Positions 46,665-57,250 of a stretch of DNA of 64,000 nt are shown here, piece by piece. Origin of the DNA: Thermoanaerobacter wiegelii Rt8.B1. GTDB lineage: Bacteria; Bacillota; Thermoanaerobacteria; Thermoanaerobacterales; Thermoanaerobacteraceae. The notes under the pieces are model-generated. The model did no database searches, was not told the origin of the DNA, and saw only the letters and a program-made list of their open reading frames with translations. The stretch is from contig NC_015958.1 of NCBI RefSeq assembly GCF_000147695.2, forward strand, positions 2,100,001 through 2,164,000, given 5' to 3'. A program made the translations under genes and the position numbers. Position 1 is the stretch's first letter, and every line of letters starts with the position of its first letter.

Positions 46665-47168
46665 ATCTTTTAATTTGCTATGATTTTTTTAAATTTTATA
46701 TGCTAATGTTATACCAAAAATGTTACACAAAACAACATCAAACCCTCTTACACAAGTCCAAACTCATGGTAAGTATCTTTAACTTGAGTTCGGCAAGTGG
46801 CAAACAGAATAAAAAGAGAGTTGTTTTTATTTCATTATTGCCTTTTTTATCCATAGCTTTAACTGTAGGCCTCTACCTTTTATACCTCATATTTTTCTAG
46901 AGTACTTATAGATAAGGTGATTATAAGGAGGCACTTTTAACTCACATACTGGCAATTTTTATTATCTATAAGTGCCATAAGAGGATTATATTGATATTGA
47001 TATAGCTATGCTCATATTAGCTGGAAATGGTCTCAGAAAACACTGTACTCGATTTAAAATACAATCTGTTTAAGCCCATACAGGCAATGCTTTTTAAATT
47101 TTTGACGACATAAAGATACGTGAATTGATGTCGAGGATGACCAATGACCTCCACAACATCAAAGCTGT
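46665..47168. other. No clear gene; inverted repeats
   Basis: Plus-strand 44-codon frame at about 46767-46901 ends in a membrane-helix-like stretch but has no ribosome-binding site. An IR, ACTTATAGATAA (46904-46915) / TTATCTATAAGT (46972-46983), overlaps GGCACTT (46930-46936) / AAGTGCC (46980-46986), two alternative pairings. Promoter of the activase cluster should lie at the left end. Confidence 0.4.
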
Positions 47169-47735
47169 CATGGCTTAGCTCCAGATACAAAAGCAGCAAG
47201 AATGCTACTAAATCAAGTACGAAATGAGTATAAAACTAAAACTGCTAAGACCCTGGATGTATTAGAAACTGGTTTTGAGGATGCTATAACCGTATTAAAG
47301 CTTCCTGATCGTTATCGAAAAAGGCCTCAATACTACTAATAGCCTAGAACGGCTAAATGAAGAAATCACCAGCGTGAAAGAATAATCAGGATATTTCCCA
47401 ACTAGCAATCGGCTGAAAATTACTAATGGAACAGTATGAAAAATGGGCTTCTACTAAAAAGTACTCGATATAGCCGAGTACTTTGAATAGCAGAAAGAAG
47501 ACCTCTAAAAAATCAAAGGAAAAGGTAGTTTCAATAAGATAGCCATAACTGTTAATAACCGCCGGAAGCCCTTCTGGTCAAGAACCGACAAAAGCTAGTG
47601 GCAGCGTATCCTTGACCCCTAAGGGCTAGAGGCAGTATTCTCGACAAATGGTGGTAATTAGATCACTTGATTTTAACCAGAGTGAATTTTACACAAACAA
47701 ATGGCTTTGATCTCTTTTACCATTATGGCGCTTAG
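47169..47735 (+). pseudogene. IS256-type transposase, heavily decayed fragment
   Basis: Readable pieces in shifting frames: TKAARMLLNQVRNEYKTKTA and DVLETGFEDAITVLKLPDRY, then LNTTNSLERLNEEI (mutator-family C-terminal signature with the catalytic Glu), and LDIAEYFE. The end at about 47690-47735 reads NFTQTNGFDLFYHYGA before a stop. Many stops and shifts; older decay than the IS256-type element at 19.3 kb. Confidence 0.7.
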
Positions 47736-47792
47736 AAATGTCAAATATAGTTTGTTATGGTAAGAGAAGCCTTTAAACAAGGATTCACATCT

Positions 47793-48905
47793 TTAATATT
47801 TCCCATATTCCATAGCTGTTTTATACATAGCAACAATTGCTTCCGGTTTTACGTCTGGCCCAATATGATTTGCTGGTGCAACAATATATCCACCACCATC
47901 TCCAAGCTCTTTTATGCGTGTTTTTACTTCCTTTTTTGTAGCTTCTACTCCCGAAGGCAATGCACTTTGTATATCAACTGCACCTAAAAATGTAACATAT
48001 TTTCCGTATTCTTTCTTTATAGCAGTGTTATCCATTCCTGTATTTGGTTGAAGTGGATGTATTATATCTATTCCAGCATCGATGAATTCAGGTATAAATG
48101 GTGTTATAAAACCATCACTGTGTGCAAGTACATAAACATTAGGTGACATTCCTTTCACGAGTTCAACGATTTTTTTGTACCACGGTTTAAAATATTTATT
48201 AAAAAGGTCTACTGATATTAGGGGACCTGCCTGCGAACCATAATCATCGCCAGGAAGCTCATATATATCTATAAAATCTTTGACATTTTCTAAATATACC
48301 TTAGTGAGATTTAATATTGTATTTCCAACATGGTCCACAATACATTTCGCAATACTTTCATCTATCATCATATCTACTAAAAATTGCTCCGAACCTCTTA
48401 GATGTTCAGATTGCTCCATAAATCCATATGAGCATACAGATCGAGCAACTACTGCATACCCAGCTTCTTTATATTGTTTCGCTTTTTCAATAACATCAGG
48501 GCTTATCTTATAATCATCAGCATTTGGCCATGCATAATTCTCTATATCCTTTATTGTAGCATCCGCAAGTGTTGCGCTTGTATGTAAAAATTCGCCCGAT
48601 TTCTCTATTGTTTGTCCCCAGCCATTGCGGAAAATCCCTCCATCCTTTTTCACAAGGTCAGGTGTTGGCATATAAATATACCTAAAATCAATATTTAATA
48701 CGGATAAAACTCTTTCATCAAGATAATTACTTGTTTTAAATCCATCATTTCTAAATGGCTTCCAATCATCTGATAAACCAAGATATCTAATTAAATTTTT
48801 ATATGCAATATCATTAATATTATATGCACTTCCACCAAGTGCAAGCGGCACTCTATCTGGTACCTCATGTTTTAATGTTCTTAATACCCTTTCTCTGCTA
48901 TTCAT
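47793..48905 (-). CDS. URO-D family protein linked to PTS operon
   Basis: 370 residues of the uroporphyrinogen decarboxylase/methyltransferase superfamily. Motifs: MNSRERVLRTLKHEVPDRVP at the start, IDIYELPGDDYGSQAGPLIS, YVLAHSDGFITPFIPEFIDA and FLGAVDIQSALPSG. Where zinc methyltransferases have His-x-Cys, this one has His-Ser-Asp, and the later Cys is replaced by Ala in GGYIVAPANHIG, so it may not be a zinc methyltransferase. ATG overlaps the EIIA stop (ATGA), so it is translationally coupled to a PTS subunit. Last gene of the PTS operon. Substrate unknown. Confidence 0.85.
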   Translation of the reverse strand: MNSRERVLRTLKHEVPDRVPLALGGSAYNINDIAYKNLIRYLGLSDDWKPFRNDGFKTSNYLDERVLSVLNIDFRYIYMPTPDLVKKDGGIFRNGWGQTIEKSGEFLHTSATLADATIKDIENYAWPNADDYKISPDVIEKAKQYKEAGYAVVARSVCSYGFMEQSEHLRGSEQFLVDMMIDESIAKCIVDHVGNTILNLTKVYLENVKDFIDIYELPGDDYGSQAGPLISVDLFNKYFKPWYKKIVELVKGMSPNVYVLAHSDGFITPFIPEFIDAGIDIIHPLQPNTGMDNTAIKKEYGKYVTFLGAVDIQSALPSGVEATKKEVKTRIKELGDGGGYIVAPANHIGPDVKPEAIVAMYKTAMEYGKY

Positions 48906-49315
48906 AATACAACACCTCCAATGTCTTCAGATTTATATACCTTTATGCCATCAATACCCCAAGTTACTATTTGATTTGCAAGATTATTAAGGTTTTCTAC
49001 TTTTCTCTGAACAAATGTCTCTAAAAGCATAGGTAAATTTATACCTGTTACCATTGCAACATTTTTACGATAGCACACTATTTCTGCCGCTATATTTGCA
49101 GGACTTCCCCCAGGTATATCTGTTAAAATCAGAACGCCGTCTCCCTCGTCAAGCTCTTTTGCATACTTATAAGCCTTTTTGCGAAAATCATCAATATTAT
49201 CACCCGATTTTAGACCAACACTTGCAGTTAGCTCTTGCTTGCCAAGCACCATATTTACCACATCAATCATTGCGTCAGCCAATACTCCATGTGTTAGTAA
49301 TAAAATTCCTACCAC
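48902..49315 (-). CDS. PTS mannose-family EIIA subunit
   Basis: 137 residues. Phosphorylatable His9 in GILLLTHGVLADAM, then GDGVLILTDIPGGSPANIA and VAMVTGINLPMLLE, the EIIA-Man pattern. Passes phosphate from HPr to EIIB. GTG start with AGGAGG nine bases upstream. It is separated from EIID by about 310 bp, unusual in an operon of this type. Confidence 0.92.
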   Translation of the reverse strand: MVGILLLTHGVLADAMIDVVNMVLGKQELTASVGLKSGDNIDDFRKKAYKYAKELDEGDGVLILTDIPGGSPANIAAEIVCYRKNVAMVTGINLPMLLETFVQRKVENLNNLANQIVTWGIDGIKVYKSEDIGGVVL

Positions 49316-49627
49316 AGTTGTAGCCTCCTATCTCAATATTTTGTGATTAACTCAATTAAGCTCGTATAAAATAATGATTTAGATTAAATTTATCAATTAA
49401 TCAAAAAAAGATTTTTGATTCTTGATAATATGCGTACTTTTATGAAAATTAATTTAGGTTAAGCTGCGAGCAGTACTCCTAACACCTCCTGTAGCCTGGA
49501 ATAACCGGCAACTATTCGAAAAAGGGAGAGACCCTTACAGTGTGGTACAATTTTTATGTGTGAGCTGAGCTAGCAAGCCATCTAGCCTCTTCATAGCAAG
49601 AATTAGCCCGAATAAACCGGGCTAAAA
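49316..49627. other. Structured spacer inside PTS operon, no gene
   Basis: The minus-strand RNA between EIID and EIIA has several stems: TTAGCCCG/CGGGCTAA (49603-49625), GCTAG/CTAGC (49569-49586), AAGGG/CCCTT (49522-49536), and is GC-richer than its flanks around 49450-49600. No recognised riboswitch or intron. Could be an insertion scar or an RNA element. Confidence 0.45.
49603..49625 (-). terminator. Hairpin after EIID gene
   Basis: 8-bp stem TTAGCCCG/CGGGCTAA with a 7-nt loop, three bases beyond the EIID stop. No strong T-run follows on the minus strand, so possibly a processing or partial-termination site. Confidence 0.55.
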
Positions 49628-50467
49628 CTAAAAAATATGCAGTAAAGATCCTAACAGGCCTATTATAACTGTAAAACCTAATAGTTTCATGACAGACCAG
49701 TTTTTATATTGATGTAAATACCATATCAACCCTATCCATAATAAAGGTAACACCTTAGGCATCATACTATCAAGTATAGACTGCAGTGTTGTTTCTTTAT
49801 TTTGAACAATCCATTTAAGCGGTGTTGTAAGATTTACAAAGTTTGCACTTAATGCACCAACAACAACCAATCCAAGAATACTTAAGCTTATTGTTACTTT
49901 GTTTATTGTTTCGGGCGTAAGGAACTCTGAATTAATAAGGTTTACGCCCATACGATATCCTATATTAATACCTAATTTTGTCACATACCATGCTAATGTA
50001 GCCCACGCAGCAACGAATAATATCGGGCCAAATATATTACCCTGCATCGCGAGTCCCATTGCAAAGCTTAATAATATAGCATTTATAGCACTACTCCATA
50101 GAGAATCACCTATTGCAGCGAAGGGCCCCATAAGACCACTCTTTATTGCATTTACAGTATCATCTGGTATGTCTTCACCCGCTGCCTTCTCTTTTTCTAT
50201 TGCTGCGACTGCACCAATTATAGGACTACCTATAACCATTTCAGTATTGAAGAATACCATATGACGTTTTAATGCTTTTCCAAGGTCGTCTTTATTTTTA
50301 TAGAGTTTTCTCAAAACAGGTAAGAGGCTCCAAGCGAATGCGATATGCTGCATACGTTCCCAATTCCATGCTGATGTGTTAAAGAAAAGCCATCTTAATG
50401 CTACTTTGGTTAAATCTTTTTTTGTTATTTCTTCACTTTTACTAACAATACCTGATTTCTCGTTCAT
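49628..50467 (-). CDS. PTS mannose-family EIID subunit
   Basis: 279 residues, membrane component. Motifs: NTSAWNWERMQHIAFAWSLLP, FFNTEMVIGSPIIGAVAAIE, GLMGPFAAIGDSLWSSAINA, and a C-terminal membrane helix pair. ATG overlaps the EIIC stop (ATGA), AGAGGAGG upstream. Together with EIIC it forms the sugar channel. Confidence 0.94.
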   Translation of the reverse strand: MNEKSGIVSKSEEITKKDLTKVALRWLFFNTSAWNWERMQHIAFAWSLLPVLRKLYKNKDDLGKALKRHMVFFNTEMVIGSPIIGAVAAIEKEKAAGEDIPDDTVNAIKSGLMGPFAAIGDSLWSSAINAILLSFAMGLAMQGNIFGPILFVAAWATLAWYVTKLGINIGYRMGVNLINSEFLTPETINKVTISLSILGLVVVGALSANFVNLTTPLKWIVQNKETTLQSILDSMMPKVLPLLWIGLIWYLHQYKNWSVMKLLGFTVIIGLLGSLLHIF

Positions 50468-51237
50468 AATGAAGCCTCCTCTGGCTTTTTATTGTTAATA
50501 TAAATCAAATTGATTAATACAAGGGCTATACCTATTACAGATGCTGGGAGAATCTGAATTTTTAATGTTGCCACCATTATAAAACCCAAGAGGAAAAATC
50601 CTATATATTTTACATCTTTTATTAGCATCTTTAAGAGTACAGCCATTCCTAATGCTGGTAATAAACCACCAATAACTGTCAGTGCATTTGTGAGCCATGC
50701 GGGTATAAGGTTTGCCATGTTTTGCGCAATAGGGGCACCAAAATATAAAACTAAAAATGCAGGTACAAACCTCAAAATGAAAGCAAAAATTTGTGGTAAA
50801 CCCATAACCATAAATGTTAAACCCTTTGTATTTCCTTCTTCAGCATATTTATCTGCTATATGGGCAAAAAATACGCCGACTGTTGCAAAAAGCTGCCATG
50901 TAAATGTCCCAACAAGACCAAGTGGAACTGCAAGTGTAATAGCGACTTCTGGTTTAACATGTGATATCATCGCTAATGCTGTTCCGACATAGCCTGCGAA
51001 ATTCAGATCTGCCGCCATAGCTCCACCTGGTGTTATTGCGCCTATATACATAGCATTGATTGTTGCACCTATTATCATGCCAGTCTTTACATCACCAAGT
51101 ATCAATCCAACAATTGTACCCGCAATAAGCGGACGACCAAATGCCTGATAACCAATTGTCTGCCCACCAAGCCACGGTGTAGCAATCCATGCAAGATATG
51201 CAAAAAATGCTATCGCAATTGCCTGCCACAACGCCAT
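50464..51237 (-). CDS. PTS mannose-family EIIC subunit
   Basis: About 257 residues, multi-helix membrane subunit. Motifs: GRPLIAGTIVGLILGDVKTG, GAITPGGAMAADLNFAGYVGT and the alternating hydrophobic helices with PALGMAVLLKMLI. ATG 51237 is preferred (AGGAG eight bases upstream); the ATG at 51246 would directly abut that site. Substrate class not determined by sequence. Confidence 0.93.
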   Translation of the reverse strand: MALWQAIAIAFFAYLAWIATPWLGGQTIGYQAFGRPLIAGTIVGLILGDVKTGMIIGATINAMYIGAITPGGAMAADLNFAGYVGTALAMISHVKPEVAITLAVPLGLVGTFTWQLFATVGVFFAHIADKYAEEGNTKGLTFMVMGLPQIFAFILRFVPAFLVLYFGAPIAQNMANLIPAWLTNALTVIGGLLPALGMAVLLKMLIKDVKYIGFFLLGFIMVATLKIQILPASVIGIALVLINLIYINNKKPEEASL

Positions 51238-51249
51238 AAATACCATCTC

Positions 51250-51735
51250 CTATTCTTTTATTACTTTTTCCCATGTATATTTTGTATCATCAGGAACCAT
51301 TTGAAAATAAATATTGAAGCCTTTCGCTTTTATTGATTTTAAATCTGCTATTTCATTTTCACTTAGATAAACATTTGATGTAATCTTCTCCCTCTCAGGA
51401 GTTTTGCCGGAATTTCCTACATTAATTTCAGCAGGAAATATATCTTTATCACATGAATCTATTAGCTCCTTAGCAGTTTTTGTAGTTTTAACAATAATCA
51501 TGATATTGTCAATCTGACTATTTTTTAGCATATCTGCTGCATTTTTGATTGTAACAACCTTTACTTGAACTCCTTGTGGTGCTGCCATTTTTAATACCTT
51601 TGATAATAAGAGATTATTTGCACTTTCGTCATCAACAACCAGTATGTTTTTCGCTTTAGTGTATCCAACCCATGCAGTAACAACTTGACCATGTATTAGC
51701 CTTTCATCGATGCGAAACAAAACTACTTTGCTCAT
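51250..51735 (-). CDS. PTS mannose-family EIIB subunit
   Basis: 161 residues. MSKVVLFRIDERLIHGQVVT with phospho-accepting His15; AAPQGVQVKVVTIKNAADML and NVGNSGKTPEREKI follow. ATG 51735 has AAAGGGGTGA upstream; a longer frame from 51789 has no site. First structural gene after the sigma-54 promoter. Confidence 0.93.
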   Translation of the reverse strand: MSKVVLFRIDERLIHGQVVTAWVGYTKAKNILVVDDESANNLLLSKVLKMAAPQGVQVKVVTIKNAADMLKNSQIDNIMIIVKTTKTAKELIDSCDKDIFPAEINVGNSGKTPEREKITSNVYLSENEIADLKSIKAKGFNIYFQMVPDDTKYTWEKVIKE

Positions 51736-51822
51736 TTTTAAAGTCACCCCTTTGTTATTATCCACCTTTTTGTTATTGTTTTCTTCCAATCACCACCTTT
51801 TTTTAATCTACCCTTTATATAA

Positions 51823-51838
51823 AGCAAATTTCATGCCA
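51823..51838 (-). promoter_or_regulatory. Sigma-54 (-24/-12) promoter of PTS operon
   Basis: TGGCATGAAATTTGCT: TGGCA and TTGC with canonical spacing, 88 bp upstream of the EIIB ATG and downstream of the LevR-type activator gene. Predicted target of that activator. Confidence 0.85.
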
Positions 51839-51871
51839 ACTCTATATTTTCAATAGTATAGAGTATGTGTT

Positions 51872-51888
51872 TAAAACACTATAAAACA
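51872..51888. repeat. 17-nt motif shared with the levR promoter (54616-54632)
   Basis: TAAAACACTATAAAACA occurs identically at 51872-51888 (upstream of the sigma-54 promoter) and 54616-54632 (upstream of the activator gene). Candidate binding site (UAS) of the LevR-type protein or another regulator. Confidence 0.55.
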
Positions 51889-51897
51889 AAAGGAGGC

Positions 51898-54600
51898 TTA
51901 TCCCTCCATCAAATACTGAACAATATATGCTACCTCGCTATCAGGTATCAGTATATTAAGTTCCCTTTCAATAATAGAAAGTGCTGAACTTACCGTATCC
52001 CATTCGTGTTTATACTCGCTTCTTATTTTTTCCTCTTTTGGCCATTTTCCAAAATCCTCACCAGAGATAATTCTTTCTACAAGACAGCTTAAATGAAGAG
52101 TAAGATTTATAATTTGATGCGTTTTTAATTTAAATCCAGATTCTTTTAACCTATTAATAATTGATGTACATAATTTATATATCTTTTTATTATCAAGAAA
52201 GCGAAGATAATATTTGAGAACATTCTCTATTTCCGTTGGTGTAATATCTATGTTTACATTTTCTAAATTTAATAATTTTGCAATTCTATTCTCCCCATCA
52301 CCAAAAAATAAATCTTCAAGTGATATAAATGGTACACCGGGTATTTTTAAATCTACACTACCAACTATAGCTACAGGCTTTTCCTTTTTCTTAAAATAAT
52401 CCGCTTTCAAACCAGATTCTATATCGATCCCATTTATGTTAAGCGTAACTAAGTTTATATCATCATCTTTTATTAAATCTCTTATCAATTCTTTTAAACG
52501 AGTCGCTGTACCTTTTCCTGTTATACATGTTAATATTAAAGTTTTACTTTTTTTATTTTCGTCAACAACCCAGTAGTCTGGATATTTATTAAAATTTTCA
52601 ATTTCTGCACTTAAATCTTCAAGTTTCATTCTTCTTGCTTTTCGAACCGCTTCAATAACCATAGATGTATTTACATTTTCAATAATATTAATCTTAATTC
52701 CGGTTTTCGCCGCTATTATTTCTCCCCATGACACAAATCTCTTTATATCTACTAAAAGCAGTACCCCATTCCCCTTATCAGCTCTGATCACTTCATTCAT
52801 AGCATACTCTAAATATTGTTTTGGATCAGAATCTACTGGAATATCTATTGGTATAGCAATATCAGAACCTATAATTTTATTTGCTGTCGCTACCATACTT
52901 GAAGCAGTGCTATCACCATAACACATAACAACTACACCTACAGGTTTCTCTATTGCATCTTCATTTTTTTCATTTGATCGAATTAGCATTGCTAAAAAGC
53001 TCGCTTCATCTGCAGGTATATCTAACTTGAGTCTCTCTTTCATTAATTCTACTATCATGTTAGCAACATTTAATTCTTCTGGATACTCTCTTTTTATTTT
53101 ATCGATATATGGATTCTCTATCCTTAGTCCAGACATAATTCGCTCACGGCAGGCATATATATGTAATGCCAGCGCAGGTAATATATTTTTATCTATTTCA
53201 ACTTTTAAATTCTGTTTTATTATTTTTACACATTCATTGGCTATAGATAAGACATCTTGCCCAATGATATTTGTTAAGTTTAAAATAACCCTATCTTTAT
53301 TTTGATAGATTTTATTTATATGATTTTTATAATAATTTTCTAAAAGACTTTTAGCCTTACTCCACTTTTTCTCCACCGTATTTTTATTTTTCTCTTTTTC
53401 ATTTAATAATGAATAAATTTCACCTATCACATCATCGTCATAAGCATCTTCTTTGTCAAAATTCCATTCTTCATCGAGCATAATATTAATTAATAAAAAA
53501 TCATCACATGAATTATCGTTTAATAGCACCTTTTTTACATGTGGTGGCAAATCTTCTCTTGTTATTTTAATCTCATACATTCCATTTTTTATAGCGTTTA
53601 ATAATGCTTTTGCACAGGTAACCTTTATATCATTAATTAGTTGTCCTATATTTCCTATACAATCATACATTATAAAACTTTTAATAACATCTGTTGCAAT
53701 TTTCAATGGTCTTCCGATCTTATGGGCTTCCTGTGTAAAAAATTGCTTTACCATTAATTTCTTTTCCGCAATTGGCCTCTCAGATAAAGATGGTATCCTT
53801 ATTACAACAGGAAAACGGCGATAAAAAGTATTTAATAAAGAGGAATGTGGATCCGCAGTTGTGGCACCAATTATCATTGTTTGGCATGTTCTAAATCCGT
53901 TTGTTTCCCCAAGGCGTCTATATTGCCCCGTATCCATTAAATAAAAAAGCATTTCCTGTCCTTCAGGTGGTAACCTGTGAATCTCATCAAGAAATAAAAT
54001 GCTATTATTCGCACTATCAACAAGGCCAGATTTCTCATTGTTTGCACCTGTAAAAGCACCTTTAATATGTCCGAATAAGTGGCTCATCAAAAGCTGTGGA
54101 TTATGAGCATAATCAGCGCAATTGAAAGCCACAAAATCTGATTTATCAGAAATTCTACCAATATTTTTTGCATATTCAAACATTTTTTTGGCAAAATAAG
54201 TTTTACCAGATCCAGTTGGTCCTATAAGTAGTGTATGGAGTCCAAATGGTGGATAATTTATCGCTGCTCTAGCTTCGTCTATCGCATCTCTTAAGCTCAT
54301 ATTCCATCCTATTATTGAAGAAAAAGGATCAACTTCGATTTTTAATGTATTTAAAGAATCATTACTTTTATAATATTGTTCATAATATTTCTTCGAAATA
54401 AACCTTACGGGTCTTCCATTAAATTTTATAACAATTCCCGCTTTTACAAGTGAATTTAAATCGCTACTGGCATTACACCGTGATATACCAGCTTCGCGTG
54501 CAACCTCTTCTGCAGTAAAACCAATTTCAAATTTAATTAATTCTTTGTTTTTCTCTGATAGTTTATTTAATGCAAGAAGTACTTTTTGTTTTCTCTCCAT
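51898..54600 (-). CDS. levR: LevR-type sigma-54 activator with PTS regulatory domains
   Basis: About 900 residues. HTH (EEVAREAGISRCNASSDL, residues 31-48), AAA+ domain with Walker A GPTGSGKT (127-134) and the sigma-54 loop GAFTGA (181-186), Walker B FLDEIHRL. Two PRDs flank an EIIA-Man-like domain and an EIIB-like region: PRD1 LALHIYACRERI, PRD2 LTLHLSCLVERI. In the EIIA-like domain the expected HGxSTASSM reads YGDSTASSM, so the phospho-His is Tyr. Start ATG 54600 with AGGGGG. Activates the PTS operon through the sigma-54 promoter; PTS phosphorylation tunes it. Confidence 0.92.
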   Translation of the reverse strand: MERKQKVLLALNKLSEKNKELIKFEIGFTAEEVAREAGISRCNASSDLNSLVKAGIVIKFNGRPVRFISKKYYEQYYKSNDSLNTLKIEVDPFSSIIGWNMSLRDAIDEARAAINYPPFGLHTLLIGPTGSGKTYFAKKMFEYAKNIGRISDKSDFVAFNCADYAHNPQLLMSHLFGHIKGAFTGANNEKSGLVDSANNSILFLDEIHRLPPEGQEMLFYLMDTGQYRRLGETNGFRTCQTMIIGATTADPHSSLLNTFYRRFPVVIRIPSLSERPIAEKKLMVKQFFTQEAHKIGRPLKIATDVIKSFIMYDCIGNIGQLINDIKVTCAKALLNAIKNGMYEIKITREDLPPHVKKVLLNDNSCDDFLLINIMLDEEWNFDKEDAYDDDVIGEIYSLLNEKEKNKNTVEKKWSKAKSLLENYYKNHINKIYQNKDRVILNLTNIIGQDVLSIANECVKIIKQNLKVEIDKNILPALALHIYACRERIMSGLRIENPYIDKIKREYPEELNVANMIVELMKERLKLDIPADEASFLAMLIRSNEKNEDAIEKPVGVVVMCYGDSTASSMVATANKIIGSDIAIPIDIPVDSDPKQYLEYAMNEVIRADKGNGVLLLVDIKRFVSWGEIIAAKTGIKINIIENVNTSMVIEAVRKARRMKLEDLSAEIENFNKYPDYWVVDENKKSKTLILTCITGKGTATRLKELIRDLIKDDDINLVTLNINGIDIESGLKADYFKKKEKPVAIVGSVDLKIPGVPFISLEDLFFGDGENRIAKLLNLENVNIDITPTEIENVLKYYLRFLDNKKIYKLCTSIINRLKESGFKLKTHQIINLTLHLSCLVERIISGEDFGKWPKEEKIRSEYKHEWDTVSSALSIIERELNILIPDSEVAYIVQYLMEG

Positions 54601-54615
54601 ACAATACCCCCTATC

Positions 54616-54632
54616 TAAAACACTATAAAACA
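54616..54632. repeat. 17-nt motif, second copy
   Basis: Identical to 51872-51888, 16 bp upstream of the levR ATG. Confidence 0.55.
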
Positions 54633-54784
54633 CTACAGAAATTATTATAAATCACAAAACAATAACTGTAAAGCTTATCATATGAAAAAGTCTGTGTCAA
54701 GTTTTCGTTATAAATTGCAATATTAAATGCAACACTTAATGAAAATCATGTAGATATAGGATTTGGGACAAATCATATATAACC

Positions 54785-56011
<1,227 letters not shown>

Positions 56012-56060
56012 TCTATTTTTTTATCTGTTGCATTTAATTATACAACTAACCAGCAAAAAT

Positions 56061-57250
56061 CTAACTTAGATTTTTAAAAAAATTGTCTTGACAAATGGGG
56101 GCATTATATGGTAGCCAATTCATATTCTCTTGTTTTGTGTCACCGTAAAACCGATGGTGATGTACAATTTCTCTATAATTCTCATCAAGTGGTATAACCT
56201 CGTAAGGTGTTATCTTGATTAATACTCGACTGTTAGCATATTTTGGAGCAGTAGAGTAAATATGCTTGCCACCATTCAGACTGAATTTCCCATAAGCATT
56301 GGTTTTAACTATTACATACTCTGCTACCTCAAAGGAGTTAGCAGGCAATTTGAGCAAGGCTTTTTTGTCTTCTCTGAAAAGTTCGGCGTGAGTTCCCACT
56401 TTCCTAGAGTGTTCCTGTTCCATATCCTCATCGCATAATCGTAAAAGTTCCACATTAAAATCCTCTAACTTTTCAAATCGAGGAGGTGGTACTAGAAAGT
56501 TACGCTTGTGATACCCTACTTTGTTTTCTGCGTTCCCTTTCTCATGCCCCGCATTTGGATTGCAAAATGTAACTTCAAAACCGTAATGCTTCCCAAACCT
56601 TAGAAATGCATCTGTAAGTTTTCTTTCACTATTTTTTAATAGCTTTACAATATTACTGGCATTATCAAACCACAGCTTATGCGGTACCCCACCGATATGT
56701 TCAAATATGTTCTTCAATCCCTGGAATAAACATTCCTGATTTTCTCCCTTGAAAAGCTGTGTATAACCTACATTGCTGGTAGGGGAATGATAGATTCAAA
56801 TAAAATCCATGATACAATGTTTCATTCTCATAAAAATCAGCTTCACCAAAATCTACTTGAGCCTCCCCTGGTATATGTTCTAATGGTAAACGGCATGAGT
56901 TGTTTTGATACAGCTCTTTTTCTCCATAGCCACATATCCTGCTACAGTGCGATAAGAACAATTAAATTTATCACCATATTCTTCGCACAGCCTATCATAA
57001 ACTCGTTTGGCAGTATGACTTTGTTTTCTTCGGGCTTTTTTGTCTTCTTCAAGCCACTTATCTATATCTTCTTTGAAAGGCTCAAGTTTTGGAAATACCT
57101 TTTTCGCTTTGGTGTCAATTGAAGCATCCCAGTATTCCTGGTAAACATATTTGCGCACCGTTTTCCGGTCAACTTTAAATTTCTTTGCTATTTCACTGAT
57201 ATTTAACCCCTTAAAAAGAACGCATTTCTGATATTATCTATTTGGGTCAT
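56061..57250 (-). pseudogene. IS21-family transposase istA, frameshifted and truncated
   Basis: Pieces on the minus strand: N-terminal HTH (ISEIAKKFKVDRKTVRKYVY), linker KARRKQSHTAKRVYDRLCEE, integrase core PGEAQVDFGEADFYENET, LWFDNASNIVKLL, NPNAGHEKGNAENKVGYHKR, and DEDMEQEHSRKVGTHAELF. At least three frame changes, and the C-terminal 60-80 residues are cut by IS30. No istB follows. Confidence 0.82.

Noticed and set aside
46767-46901. 44-codon plus-strand frame with a hydrophobic C-terminus
   Set aside because: No ribosome-binding site or recognisable family; listed only as part of the spacer.
49440-49600. Second group II intron or cobalamin riboswitch in the PTS operon spacer
   Set aside because: No intron domain V or B12-box motif could be found; left as an unassigned structured region.
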